A DNA stretch of 64,000 nucleotides from contig LNGK01000008.1 of NCBI GenBank assembly GCA_001510575.1, positions 3,228,308-3,292,307 on the forward strand. Direction: 5' to 3'. The stretch is from Knoxdaviesia capensis. Its lineage: Eukaryota; Ascomycota; Sordariomycetes; Microascales; Gondwanamycetaceae. The position numbers and the translations under genes are program-made. Under the pieces are notes generated by a model, which worked only from the letters and a program-made list of their open reading frames with translations, was not told where the DNA came from and ran no database searches. Positions 1 to 11,800 of this stretch are shown piece by piece (position 1 is the stretch's first letter; every line of letters begins with the position of its first letter).

Positions 1-515
1 GGAGCCTCGCCGGTCTGTGTAGGGCCCTGCCACATTTTTGGGCGCGTTCTGAAGTACTGTGGCACATTGGGGTCGGGCTCACAACCACGATGGTCCGATC
101 CAATGCCGCTACCGGTTCCAGCACGGACCGGATCTCCACTATTTCCAAGTCCAAATTCAGAATTCCAGCCGGATCCTGGTGGGGCCAGATGGATCATTGA
201 CGAAGTATCCTCCCATGATAGACGCAGGATGACAAACACCATCATACACGCAAGAATTGCGATCCCAAATGCACGTATGAACCGCCGAGGGGCTATGGGT
301 AAAGCGAATAGATCAGGTATGATGGATGGTTGATCGGATGAATGGTTGTTACAACCACAGTGACGGCATGAACGGGAACGAGGAAAGACCGCACCGGGTG
401 TATCATATCCAGTCTTCCCAGCATCGGCGTCCACGGCACCCCGGCTCTCGGAATTCAGGTTCCCAGCTGATGCCGACCCCGGCGAAACTGATGAACTCCC
501 ATATTGGTTGGCCAT
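1..515 (-). CDS. Membrane-anchored protein, N-terminal part (runs off left edge)
   Basis: An open frame starts at the ATG at 513-515 and runs without a stop to base 1, giving at least 171 residues; the C-terminus lies outside the window. The first ~75 residues are Ser/Gly/Ala-rich and look disordered, with a small Cys/His patch (CRHCGCNNH, residues 50-58). A hydrophobic segment at about residues 80-98, preceded by basic residues (PRRFIR), predicts a type II membrane anchor or signal-anchor. After it comes a Gly-rich linker and the motif PQYFRTRPKMWQGPTQTG (152-169). From memory, a similar motif follows the anchor in some fungal histidine-acid-phosphatase (phytase-like) proteins, but the catalytic part is not in the window, so that identity is only a guess. 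That this is a real gene rests on the long open frame plus the ordered anchor and motif. Confidence 0.6.
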   Translation of the reverse strand, partial: MANQYGSSSVSPGSASAGNLNSESRGAVDADAGKTGYDTPGAVFPRSRSCRHCGCNNHSSDQPSIIPDLFALPIAPRRFIRAFGIAILACMMVFVILRLSWEDTSSMIHLAPPGSGWNSEFGLGNSGDPVRAGTGSGIGSDHRGCEPDPNVPQYFRTRPKMWQGPTQTGEA

Positions 516-2138
516 AATTTGCGCACTTCCGGCATGTAGAGGTTGAACAGCTATCAAGTAGCAAGGGCAGATCGGTCAAAAAAGAAGATTTCACCGCGAC
601 ACGACACAGGATAGTAAGTGTAAATAGTGCTTTCCAGATATACCCCTTGTAGTGTACGCACGAATGGCGATACCCTGAAGACACCGGGTTCAATACCCCC
701 TCGATCGGATCTATCTAGTCATCTGTTAGAACTTATTATTAAATAAAGCGACTGTAAGGATATGACTAACGCCGCTTTACTTGGAGGAGTGATGATATTA
801 CAACACAACACGATGCTAAAAAAGTCGCGAGCCTGTTGTGCTGTGTCTTGACGGAATGATGGGGCTATGCCGTGTAGAAGATGGATAAAGGCTATGCTAT
901 AGCCTATGTCAAGCAGCAGAGTCAGACTGGCAAGATGTGAAAGTTGACGATAAGTATCAAAGCAAACGGTGCAGCCTTTCTTGAACTCTCGGAGTTGGAT
1001 CAGAATCCAAGATCACGTATGTCGTATCGGAATCGAAAAGGGAGAGAGATGCGTTTGGCCAATCATCCGTCAATCTCAAAATGTTAGCGTTTCGTTTAGC
1101 CTTGCGTGACTAAATGATTAGATAAACGCGCTTCAAAATGTCGTAAATACCAAGCATCTTCCTACAACCTGTACCTAACACCTGTATACAAATGAAGTCA
1201 CCCAAAAGAAAGATCCAAGTTAATTTTTTCAAAAGAAATCCCATCTCATGTACATATGTCTTCATAGCTGACACTAGCAACATATCTAACTTGGCACACC
1301 ACTTGAGGTACGGCGATTGATGATCTGGAAATTCCCCACATGCAAGGTCTAGGTTGTTTGTCAGGGTTAGGGTTGTTCCATTTCCCTATTCGACGTTTGG
1401 CACGTGTCAAACCCCCAAAATGCAACGACACGACCATGAGGATAGTTAAACTGAGGAGATCACATATATAAGAACGCACATATGTACAAGTAGTGGTATA
1501 TCCTGACATTCACGTACTCGTTAGCAGTGTTGGTAGGTAGAATAGCATAGACTATATACTGTGAATACGTACCTGCTTCCCTCCCTAGGTACTTGAGGTA
1601 TATGTAGGTTCAGAGTTACATAGAGGCCCTGAATATCTGTAACTTATATACTTATCCTTTCTCAGCCGCGCTAAAAGGACCACGATATATATGTATGGAC
1701 CTGATATATGTAGGCCGCGACGGAAGAAACAACCGGATACTGGTGCCAAGTTTGTTTCGGGGCAGGCACGGGGGATTCGGATTCGCACCAGGCAAAAAGA
1801 GAATGAAAATCCTGATACTGAGAAGCTTCTACACCCCATCCACCTCTGAGACATCAGGCGGGCTGGATGTGTGAAACACCAGAAGTGAGGAGTCTAACTA
1901 AGGTCCTGGGACACAGCTGCCATCCCTTGAAGTTACGGGTCTGATTGTACATCATGGCCTGCGGCACAATTACAACGAATGGTGGCGGCTTGTATTGACA
2001 CGGGAAATAGTACACGGTTACACATAATGCGATACTTCAGCATGTCGAAAGTTGAGATAGGGTCGTGTAGAGAGCCAGGAACATATAGACGTGAAGAAGA
2101 CCCTTGAATATGCGACGATATTAGCCGTAATCCACACT
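516..2138. other. Intergenic, no gene seen
   Basis: This is the upstream region of the partial left-edge gene. Short open frames occur on both strands but are shorter than about 90 codons, lack recognisable motifs and are not linked by plausible splice sites. It presumably contains the promoter of the minus-strand gene starting at 515; I could not mark specific elements. Confidence 0.5.
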
Positions 2139-2163
2139 GCCCGGCGCCCGGCGCCCGGCGCCC
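2139..2163. repeat. GC-rich 7-bp tandem repeat
   Basis: The unit GCCCGGC is repeated about 3.6 times without error. It lies exactly at the left border of a strongly AT-rich block and contrasts sharply with it in base composition. Confidence 0.9.
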
Positions 2164-3060
2164 ACACCACTCGAAAATAGTATAACTAAAAACCTCGAAA
2201 GAACCTATCTAGGTTGAATTCAAGCTTCCATTTTATATATTTCTCTATACGTGTCTCACAATTATAACTCATTTATTAGTCCTTTGGCCTATATAACTAG
2301 AAAATCACACTAGCTTTTATTTCTATATCTTTATGTCTATTAACTATGTACCTAAATCGGCATATTAAACTTATAGAATATATATCAGGACATAGGAGGA
2401 TAATAAGAAGAGATTATAACCTGAGATTTAGCACTCTTATAAAGACACCGTATTTTTCGATAAACTAGATAATCTCCTCTAATATCCTCTACGGGTGCAT
2501 ATAATATATTCTCGAGCATAGTGAGAGCGAGATAAGGAAAGAAGATATATAGATATAAGCCTGATCCCTAACGGACTAGTAATAGATAGTAAGATAAGAA
2601 GTAAAGCCATAGAGATCGAATATAAAAGGAGTAAAACAATATAAAATAGAAAAAAAGGAAAATAAAAAAAAATCAGGATAAATGAAATAACTATAGTAGA
2701 TATAAGCCAGAAAAAAGACTAGAGCAATATTACTAACTAAACATGTTTAAAGACCAGAGCATAAATAGGGGCATAAGGCTCAAGAGTAGTGAATTCAGAG
2801 GGGTAAAGGAAGGTTAAGAAATGAAGTTAATGTTAATGTGTGAATTATATCAGTGAGATAAAAAAAAGGAATTAAACTTTCCTATTAGTATTGTGAACTA
2901 ATAAGAGGAAAATCTCGAAGAGAAATAACGAAAAGAGCTAAACTTGACCCTATGGAATAATAAAGAGAAAATGCGTGATATAAACCTTTAGAAAGATATC
3001 GCAGTTCCTTCACACCTGAAATAGGAGGATAGGAAGGAGAACATAAACTAAAAAGCTAGA
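2164..3060. repeat. AT/TpA-rich block, probable RIP-degraded repeat relic
   Basis: The stretch is dense in TA dinucleotides (tatata, ctata, taata strings) and has stop codons in every frame. Its composition is unlike the neighbouring dioxygenase exons. In filamentous ascomycetes this pattern usually marks repeats mutated by repeat-induced point mutation (C-to-T at CpA, enriching TpA). No terminal repeats or transposase remnants could be recognised, so the element type is unknown. An imperfect inverted repeat, CCTATTAGT then ACTAATAAG, sits near 2880-2904. Confidence 0.4.
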
Positions 3061-3255
3061 CCAGGTAGCAAAATCCCCTAAAGAAGGAGACAAAGGAAGG
3101 AGGAAGGGGGGGGGAGAGGAAGGGAGAAAGGGATGAAGAAAAGGAGCAAAGGAGGACAGAACGGATCGACTTCATAGAGGTTCATCTGAGGCCATGTCTA
3201 GGTTGATGGCTCGTGGGGATAACCGATGTCTTCACAGGCTTCTACATCCCCAGGC
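3061..3255. other. Purine-rich tract and 3' flank of the dioxygenase gene
   Basis: The tract at about 3083-3165 is almost entirely A and G on the plus strand (aaggaaggaggaagggggggg type), hence pyrimidine-rich in the transcript orientation of the neighbouring minus-strand gene. It then runs into the 3' untranslated region of that gene. No coding signal was seen. Confidence 0.5.
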
Positions 3256-4900
3256 CTAGTTGGGGTGCATACGAAGAGGGAAAAAGCCTTCGGGCATAGG
3301 CTCAAGATGCCACATGCGATCAAGCTTCTTCTCGAAGGCTTCATCCCATTCCTGCTTCAATGGCTGGGGAATAGTCCATCCCCGAGTCACACACCGAAGG
3401 CGCATGCGTACCAAATGGCGCTTTGCTCCAATCTCGGTGCCATCCACGAAGCTTTCGCGGCGGTGAAGAATAGCGAGGTTGTTGATGAAATGCATGTCTC
3501 CGGCCTGAGTCTGGATTTCCATTTGAGTGGCCTTTGCAATAGCTTCAATGGAGTCCAATGCCTCAATCTGGCGGGCCGACAGCGTCGGAAGGTGGGCGGG
3601 CCGGGGATGATTGGCACTTCCCAAAAGTGCAGCACGGCCGAAGTTCATGATGAGACGGCCGTCATTGTAGTAGATGATGGGACGGCACTGGAAGCGGGGC
3701 CTGGATAGAAGGAGGAGAAGGGACGACGATTGTACAGTTAGGATCAAGATTGACGTTCATACAAGCGGAATAATTAGTACACGGAGTTAGAATGCTCACA
3801 TTGCAAAAGGCCAATCCGATTGGGAAAGGGTGCGGATCATAGTTGGGCAGCTGGCGGCCAGGACATTATAGATGGTGTGGGCGGAAGCAATAATGCACCG
3901 ACCTCCGGCACTAGGGGTGCTTCTGGTAAACCAACCGACAATATCACCAGATTCCTCATTGTGAAAAGTCTATGGAATTGATATGAATGAGTAAGAGCAA
4001 GATCATATAACTGCATTAAGGACCAAAACGTGCAAAGTGGGTGACTTACAATAGAAGACGTTGAGTGGCGGTGGTGGTCAGCCTTGATACTGGAGCTGCT
4101 GTCAGCAACAATGTGAACTGTAATGTTGTCAGTATAAAGTTGAATGCTTGAGGCAATGAATTGACCCGGAAAGTTGGTTTCTTGTCCTTCATGCAATCCC
4201 AAGTGACAAAAGTTGGGGATAGGGAAAGACGAAAAAGGTTGTTGTTTGAGCCAAGTACGTACCGAGCATATTTCCCTTCTTGTCTTGACAGCCCTTCTCG
4301 GCTGCGATGTATGACTGAATACCCAGCCAGATGATCGTCTGGTCTCCAACAGAGAACATCTGTGGGTCGAGGCCACGAATGAGACCGAATCCCTTGCCCT
4401 CATGCAGATCTTTGCTGAGGTTGTCGAGTCTCTCAGCCAACCCCGGGAGAGGGAAGCTGTCGCGGGTCACACAGTCTCCGTCCAGACCAAGCGCTGATAC
4501 GGCGGAAATCGGAAGGAAATATGTTAGCTATATGCAGTGATTTACCCCATTACTGGAGCTTCAGAAGTTCAGAGACTTGCGCTTGCGCCCTACAGTGATG
4601 GACAGCAACGAGCACAAGAAACTCCTGAAAAGGAAGGTGTAGGAGCACACATTACATACTCTTAAAGAAAGCCAAGGCTGCTTTGATCTCAGCAATGTCG
4701 TTATCAGACAGCTGGTAGATATAGCTACTCTGGGAGGTGAACTGACTTCCTGACCACACAAGAGGTGTATTCAGGACCCCAGGGAATCCGGCGGGAATCT
4801 CAGAGGCTTCAGCGACTTGTCCTGGGCAGTAGTCACTCAGGCATGTGATGTTTTGAGAACCAAATACAGGGCCCTGGCCGAAAGAAGTGCGGAGAGACAT
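3256..4900 (-). CDS. TauD/TfdA-family Fe(II)/2-oxoglutarate-dependent dioxygenase
   Basis: Predicted non-heme iron oxygenase of the taurine/2,4-D dioxygenase superfamily; the substrate is not predictable. Five exons join in frame: 4900-4660, 4493-4263, 4117-4050, 3969-3800 and 3700-3256, with GT..AG introns, giving 384 residues. Splicing restores the motifs LGLDGD (about 81-86) and KGNMLVHIVAD (about 151-161). The iron facial triad is visible as H183-N-E185 (FHNEESGD) and H316 (LAILHRRESF). The Arg-rich strand RHLVRMRLR (331-339) would bind 2-oxoglutarate, and the C-terminus has the family ending HLEPMPEGFFPLR. There is no signal peptide, so the protein is probably cytosolic. The start at 4900 was chosen because it gives the usual fungal N-terminus and length (about 380-390 residues). 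The gene stands alone between gene-poor AT-rich stretches. The family assignment is firm; the role is unknown. Confidence 0.9.
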
Positions 4901-5800
4901 TTCTGCGAAGTTGTCTTGGTTAAACAAAATAAGTGAAGCTCGGGTATTAGCTGGAGTTTCAAGAAGAGGTTTTGACGTTAAGTCTAAGAGAGAGGCTTGG
5001 AACTGACATGGCTGATGGAAACGAATTCTGAATGATGGGTTATCGATGCTCTGATACACCGAAGTTAGCTTTGCAGGCGAAGGTGTGCGCACAACGAACT
5101 GTCAACCCTGGGTGGCAAGGACAAGCGTGAATGCTTGCTTAGATGGACCTGAGGTTGGGTGGCGTTGGATGGATGACGATGGGAAGTGGGAGAGCAATAG
5201 GTACGATGGAGAAGAGGTGAATCCCTAGGGATAAGTATATATTGGTGAATCTGAGGTGATATAACAGGATATAAGTGAGAAGAAGGCTTGTATGTGGGAC
5301 ATAAGAATTCAAGATGAAAGATGAAAGAGTCTGAATTGAAGGTGGAAGATATTTGGTTGAGGGAAAACTACAGGTGGTGAGAATGGGGAGGGTGATGAGG
5401 GTATATATAGTCAAGCAAGGTTGTGATCAAGAAGAGGGCCATTAGGAGACGGGAAAGGGGTGACAGTACAGACGGACGGACGTATGACGATGAACTGCGA
5501 GAACAAACTTCCGTAAGGTGGCCTCGGCAAGTTGGATACCACCGTCCCAGGCGGCACCGACCACTTTAGGTTTGAGCTGAGAAGTTTTCCCCAAAAAAAG
5601 AATCTCGAAACAGTTGCCCGGTTTAGAATGGGTTGTAAGTTTGGACATTGAGACCGGGACTCGAGCTTCAGGACACCGGAAAGCACCAGGGGCGTGTGAA
5701 TAAATAAAATGAAAAAATAAATAAATGAAGAAATCAAGACACAAAAAAGTCTATCTGGACACCTTCTTAGGCATATTTCTTCATTAACTAAAGAACCATT
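4901..5800. other. Upstream region of the dioxygenase gene
   Basis: This holds the 5' flank and presumed promoter of the minus-strand dioxygenase gene. On the transcript strand 5140-5420 is pyrimidine-rich with short hydrophobic open frames of up to about 108 codons, which I judge to be chance. No convincing gene was found. Confidence 0.5.
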
Positions 5801-8800
5801 TTTCTTTGGGTCTCTCCAGGTTTATACGTGTGCAGACTTTTTTTTCTTCTTCTAAATCCCCCTCTCCTTAGAATGGTGGTTGACTTTACCAAGTGCTCTT
5901 ACCCACAGTAAAAAGAATAAAAAAGAAACATGACGCTGCCGGGACCAGGGACAGCTTGCCGGACCCGTGTAAGTAGGTATAAGGTCGGTAGGAGGTTGGT
6001 AGGTACCTAGGTAGGCAAGAGGAACACATTTCGTAAGGTTTGGTAGACATTCGGTTGGAGGTGTGTACTTTGTAATTGATGGGTGTTCAGTGAAACACCA
6101 TCTTCCAGTTGGTGGAGTTTATAACATGGATTCATGTATACAGATACCACAAATATACACACGCTATCTACAAACATTGATCAACAAAAATAATAATCTT
6201 AAAATAATATTGTATTTTTTTTTTTCGGATTATACCGTAAAAGAGATGCGGACACGAAGCAAATGACAGCACGCGGGGCGGTAAGGATGGGGCATACCAG
6301 GTATCTGAGGAGGGGTACGCGGGCGGGTTGTGAGAACAGCCATCCATAGGAACGGAACCCGGACTGAGAAAAGAAAACACGAATTCAACTTCGCTAAAAT
6401 CAGAGTTACAGTCGGCAGCGTGACTGATGTATGCATGGCAGCAATACTGAAAAAAATAACTCTAAAAGCTACCAGAAGACAATAGACACAGAAAAACTAC
6501 CTCCAAATGAGTGAGCACCTTTCAATATATCCGGCCACACATGAGTAGGTTGGTGCCCTTTCAGGTAAGTTTACACACAAGTGGAGGCAGGTCCAACAAG
6601 TTGAGAACAAATAACTGTGGTGCGGCAAGCTGAAGACTACCCTTGAAAAGTTGTCAACATATTTGGAACACACCTTGAGAAATTCCAGCCCAGTGGAGAG
6701 GGAAGCAGGGGCACCGGGAAACACACAGGCCAGGAATGATAAAAAACTCCGTGTCAGTAATCCTAAATATGGAAGGATGATGGAACCAGTTGTGAAGGTG
6801 CGAGTTAGTGGGCCAATTTGTGGATTGAGAATCAGGGTCAGTGAGTACTCAGTAGTATTCTGTGACATAAATAGAAGAAAATAATACGAACTGGCCTCTT
6901 TTTATCACAAGGTTGAAAGCACACTTCGGCTCCGAAGACAGACAGTAGTCAAACTTTGCTGGGATCAAGTTAGCAATTCAGATACAAAAAATATATATAT
7001 GAAAGCAATCTGGTTGCTGGTAACACTTTAAGCCATCAGGGACAACGGGGATTCCGAGGGCACTGTTGTATTGGCCACACTGCGGACTATGTCCGGCAGT
7101 TGCCTGCCGCCAGTAAGCAATATGGAGATAAACCGGACGTTCATATATGCAAATGGTCTGTCTGCGTTGATATTTTTGAGCCAAAATGGGGTTTCTCCCT
7201 TCAAAACTATTTTAATATTCGGCTCTTACTATCGGCGTCCTTCCATTCAGCTTCTCGCTTACAAGCAGAGATATATTTACAGAAATTCTGCCACCACATT
7301 CGGTCAACTTTTCACATCCCAGTCAGTCCACCCAGCTATGACGCCTGTGGGATTGTCATTGGGGGGAAAAAATAAGCAAGAGCCTATTCGGACTGGCCGT
7401 GCTCGTTGTTAATAAACTAAGATCAGATCTCACTTATCAGTCATCCGGGGCTCTCATAGCACGAGCAACTTTTAGTTTCTGACCAGAACGGTAGTGGAAC
7501 AAATTCCGGCCAGGCGAATCTTTCGAGACCAGATCAACAACCACACTCACACTCCCTATCTACATGCACATACAACGAAAGAGATGTGGATTAGCTTTCA
7601 CGTACTAGGTAAAGACTGACTGTAAGGCACATTGCCCAAATCAATCAAGGAGAAACAGTACGATAACACTAACATCAGATTTCTATTTTGGATATATCAG
7701 GAATAGGGACTGTTTGTTCCCTCCCCCAGCAAGCTGTCCCTGTCGAGCTGTCAGTTGGGTTTCCCTTTTCCCATTAGCAATCACTGAATAATGCCTAAAA
7801 TCAAACCCCCTTCTAGCTTCGGCTCAGTCTCCGGGGATGACATGACCTGAACGAAATGGCAACTCTGTAGACCCTAAAATGTGTGGCTGCCTAGCTGGTT
7901 ACTGGAAGCCAAGTCTTCCTCGGGTCTGAACGACCAAGCAGCACCCGTCCAAATTCGGCACGCACAAGACACTATCTCTTATATGGAGGGATGTTCTGTA
8001 GTCACCTATGCATGTACTAAATCTGCCTGCCTCCGCCATCCCCCCTCCCGATCAAAATTCAAAAATGAGCAACAAACTGTCAGGAGCAAAGGGCTCAGAC
8101 CGGGGTTATCTCTGCCCATAGTTCCTCATTCCACAGTCTCCCTTGCCCTGTTCCGTCTTCCGTCTTCGAGACTCCGGTCATGATTGCCAAAGTGGCTCGA
8201 GATCCAAAGGAAGGTCAAAAGGGCATATGATCAGCGCGGTCAAGGGATCTCATCTTCGCCATTTTGGCTCCAACTGGCGATTCAAGCTCCTCCGGTATTA
8301 TCATGATCTTTCATATACAGTGTACACCGTTCGGTAGTTTCCCCATTGGGAAGCTAAACCCGGAGATATGGAAATATTTCCCCGGAACGCACGTCCCAAG
8401 CCAGCCTCGGCCGGAACCTCTTCCACGATCCTCACCGCCTTCAAGCTTACCGGCTGCTGCTGACTCGGACTTTGACACTGAAACAGGTTATTTGGACAAC
8501 AGGAGAATTTTTTATTTTTATTTTATTTTTATAGCTGTGGCTTATTAGTTTCGCGAGCTGCACAGGGCAGACCAACTCAGGAACTTCCCCGCGGCGTAAT
8601 TGCACCATCTGCCAAAAATCAATTTTTTTTCTTTCAAGGCCATTGCGTGTTCAACTTTAATGCACTGGGAAGTGTGTAAAATACAGGATATATAATAGCT
8701 GCGAGCACGTGGACACTTTTTCGGATATCTAGGAGTTCCGAATTTAACTGGGGGTCCTTGTAAGTGCCACAACCCTGACCCTAGATAACCGCCTTTGTCT

Positions 8801-11800
8801 CATAGGTACCTGTAATTGAAGGTGCTTGCTTGCCGGCCGGATGGACCATAAAAACCTTGGATTTATCGGGCTTGCTGCATGAGTGGACGGACAGTGGCTG
8901 GCTGATCTTATCTAACAATAGAAGCTTGCATGATTCAGGATGAACCTGGCAGGCATTTGCCATGTTTGGCTGAGAAAATTAAATCCAGTATCCACGCTAA
9001 AACCAGACCTGTCTAAGCTTAGCTCTCGCTCTCGCCTATTCCAAATCAGATACAAGAACTTTAATCAAGACTCTCGCCTTCCTTATCTAAACCACTGACA
9101 GTCCTTGAATGAATCTGGAAACCGAAGCCCCGGACTTGATCTCAAAAGCCGAGACGGCATGAGCTGATGTCATTTTCACTATTATTAATTTGGTGCCCTG
9201 GTTTTGGCGCAAATAGTATCTCGAAGGAGAACGCGATGATTATGACCTGTTCAGTTTTGAATATGTAATGGTCGCACCGTCTTATTCCGAGCTTGGATAC
9301 TTTGTTCACTAGTTGGACTCGTTGCAACCTATCTTTCCTGTCTATCGTAAACAGCCCCGAAAGATGTGCGTGCTCCGGTCCCAGGATATGTGCTTAGTCG
9401 GTGTGGCACTGAATGCGCTATATCTGATAAATATCGATTCCTGTGGCTCGTTCGCTAGGAGTAGCATGGGAAGAATCTGCGGCGTGAAATCATTGAGTGG
9501 AATTTGAAGAGCTTCCAACAGGACTGCTAAGTTGTACGCTCACGCCCCCGGAGCTATTATAGAGCTTGGCATGAAATTCATCCGAACATGAATCTTCTAC
9601 CCAGAAACCCGTAAGTCACGAGCAGCGTGCACTTGCCGGACTTGACTCGCTTTTTCCTTTGCAATTGAACATGGTGGGCCGCTGCTATCTTTGGGTCGAT
9701 ATAATCTTTATGCTCTTGGCTTCCGCAGTTTGGAATCATGAGAAACCATCTCGTCCTTATACAGCGTCTTTGGGTTGGTTTCAACACGAAGCTATGGGAA
9801 ATATGACAGCCACAAGAAAAAATTACATTGGTAGCATAGGCAATCCGAGCATGGAGTGTAAGCATAAGATGTATAGGATATACACGCGTTTTTTGTTACT
9901 GCATAGCGCAGCTGCAATTCCCAGGTCCGGAAATCCGGGCTAAGCATGGAAGCTTATGTGTTTTCTAGACATTTATCTATGTTTGAGCCTTTTGGCTTCG
10001 TGATCGACTAATCTACTACACCTGCCAAGGTGACCGGCGGTTCAAATACTGGGGGAAAACTCCTGGTCAGCACGCTAGTGGATCCTGCCAGAGATACCGA
10101 GTCCACAATGAATCCCTTTTGGGGAATGCAACAGTTCCTTTTGTAAAACTTTGCATCTTCTGCCCAACAAACTTATATACTCGTACTGCCAAGGCATATA
10201 TATACTGGTATAAACCAACTTATCGACCTGGGTAGCCTACCTCTACGTAGATTCCGGAGTTTTGGTAAGTAATTACTGTATCCGGGACAAAATTTCAACT
10301 CCCCCGACGGAAAGAAAAGAAAGCATAACCATGACCAACTACTCCGCATTCTACGAGAGGAATGGTTTCTTTATCGACTTGTGTATAAAGCCATGCCAAG
10401 GCCAGTCTGCATATATGTGACTCTTGGGATCTGGCACAAATGATAATGTCATGAAATTACACTCGTCCTGTCAGGAAGGCGGGCATCAGGGATTCGGGAA
10501 AAGAGTCAATCTGCTCAGACTCTCCTGGGATTTGCAGTACACCTACATTATAGTGTTATTTACGCACGCATCTTAACGCAGATATATAAAAAGAACCTGG
10601 TCATGAACTTTCAGGAATAAGCTGAAGTAGAGGCTGACAAACGACAAGGATGAAGGGTTCATCTATGTGGGAGGCAACAGCAAAACTTAAAAGAGGTTGC
10701 GTTTTGGTATCACGCTGTGATTATTTATACGACATACTGTGAGTAGATACTCGACTATTTGTTATGTCAGCAATGGATAGTGTAGTGTGTTGACTGCTTA
10801 GCATTCTAATTTCTTTACGCGTAATATTTGACCCAACAACTTTATAGAATGTGATTGGAAATAGTTCCATCGTACTTCGTGTTGTGCATTAGATAGTATC
10901 AACCTAAGTCAGGTTCAAATCGGCACAGCCCATGTATGAGACCAGAGCGTGTGAGTGAGTTAAGGTCCTAGGTCTAAATTTTACACACTTATCCCGGGCC
11001 TTAGAGAGAGGGAAAAAATGGGGGATGTATGCGCGAGAATTCATTAGTCCGTACAGGAAACGTGGCTACATAGTGACATGAATCCGGGCTATGATAACGA
11101 GAGCTTCGGTAACTCCCTTCTCTCGTCAACAGTTGGAGGGCTAGACCATTAACATGCCGGCCCACGACGTGAAGATATCGTCTTATTCACACGCAATGAG
11201 CCATTAGATTGAGGACCTAGGCCTGGCCTGGCAAGCTCAACCAAAGCCCTGCATGAAGCATGTTTAAGGTACAATACTCGACATGATGGAACGCCCCAGA
11301 AAGAGGATATTAACTACATAGGTAGTCTGATGTTGCACGAATGAAGCCAACCAGACCCAAAGAGGAGCCAAAAGTCCGGTTTCATCACACGGCTTTTTCC
11401 TGGATCGAATTCTATGTCTTCCTGGCTGGTCTCTGGTTGTGGTAATGTACTGTAGAACATCAGTACATAAGCTATATGGTTTATTGTATCTTGAACCTTG
11501 GCTATGGAGGGCTGCTCCGCAGCTCAATAACCTTGCCGTGTGGCGTTCTACGAGAAAGACGTAATTTTACATACATGAGTATGTACATAAATACATAAAT
11601 GCCCGTGGGAGTGCAAGAGCAGGGACGGACGACGGAGTAAGCGGGTGCAGGACTGAACGTGTTAGTGTGCTAATCGTGGTAAGATGGTTCCGATTAACGG
11701 AAAATACCGCCCTGATTTGATCTCGTCTCGATAATATTTAGCTATATACTCTTCTTATATGTTTCTCTCCTTGACAGATGTACGAGTGTATAATGGACTA

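Noticed and set aside
1363..1374. Short telomere-like AGGGTTAGGGTT
   Set aside because: Less than two units of TTAGGG; frequent by chance, and no subtelomeric array is nearby.
10905..10935. tRNA B-box-like sequence (GGTTCAAATCG)
   Set aside because: No matching A box, no acceptor or anticodon stems can be drawn around it; a similar GGTTCAAATAC near 10039 fails in the same way.
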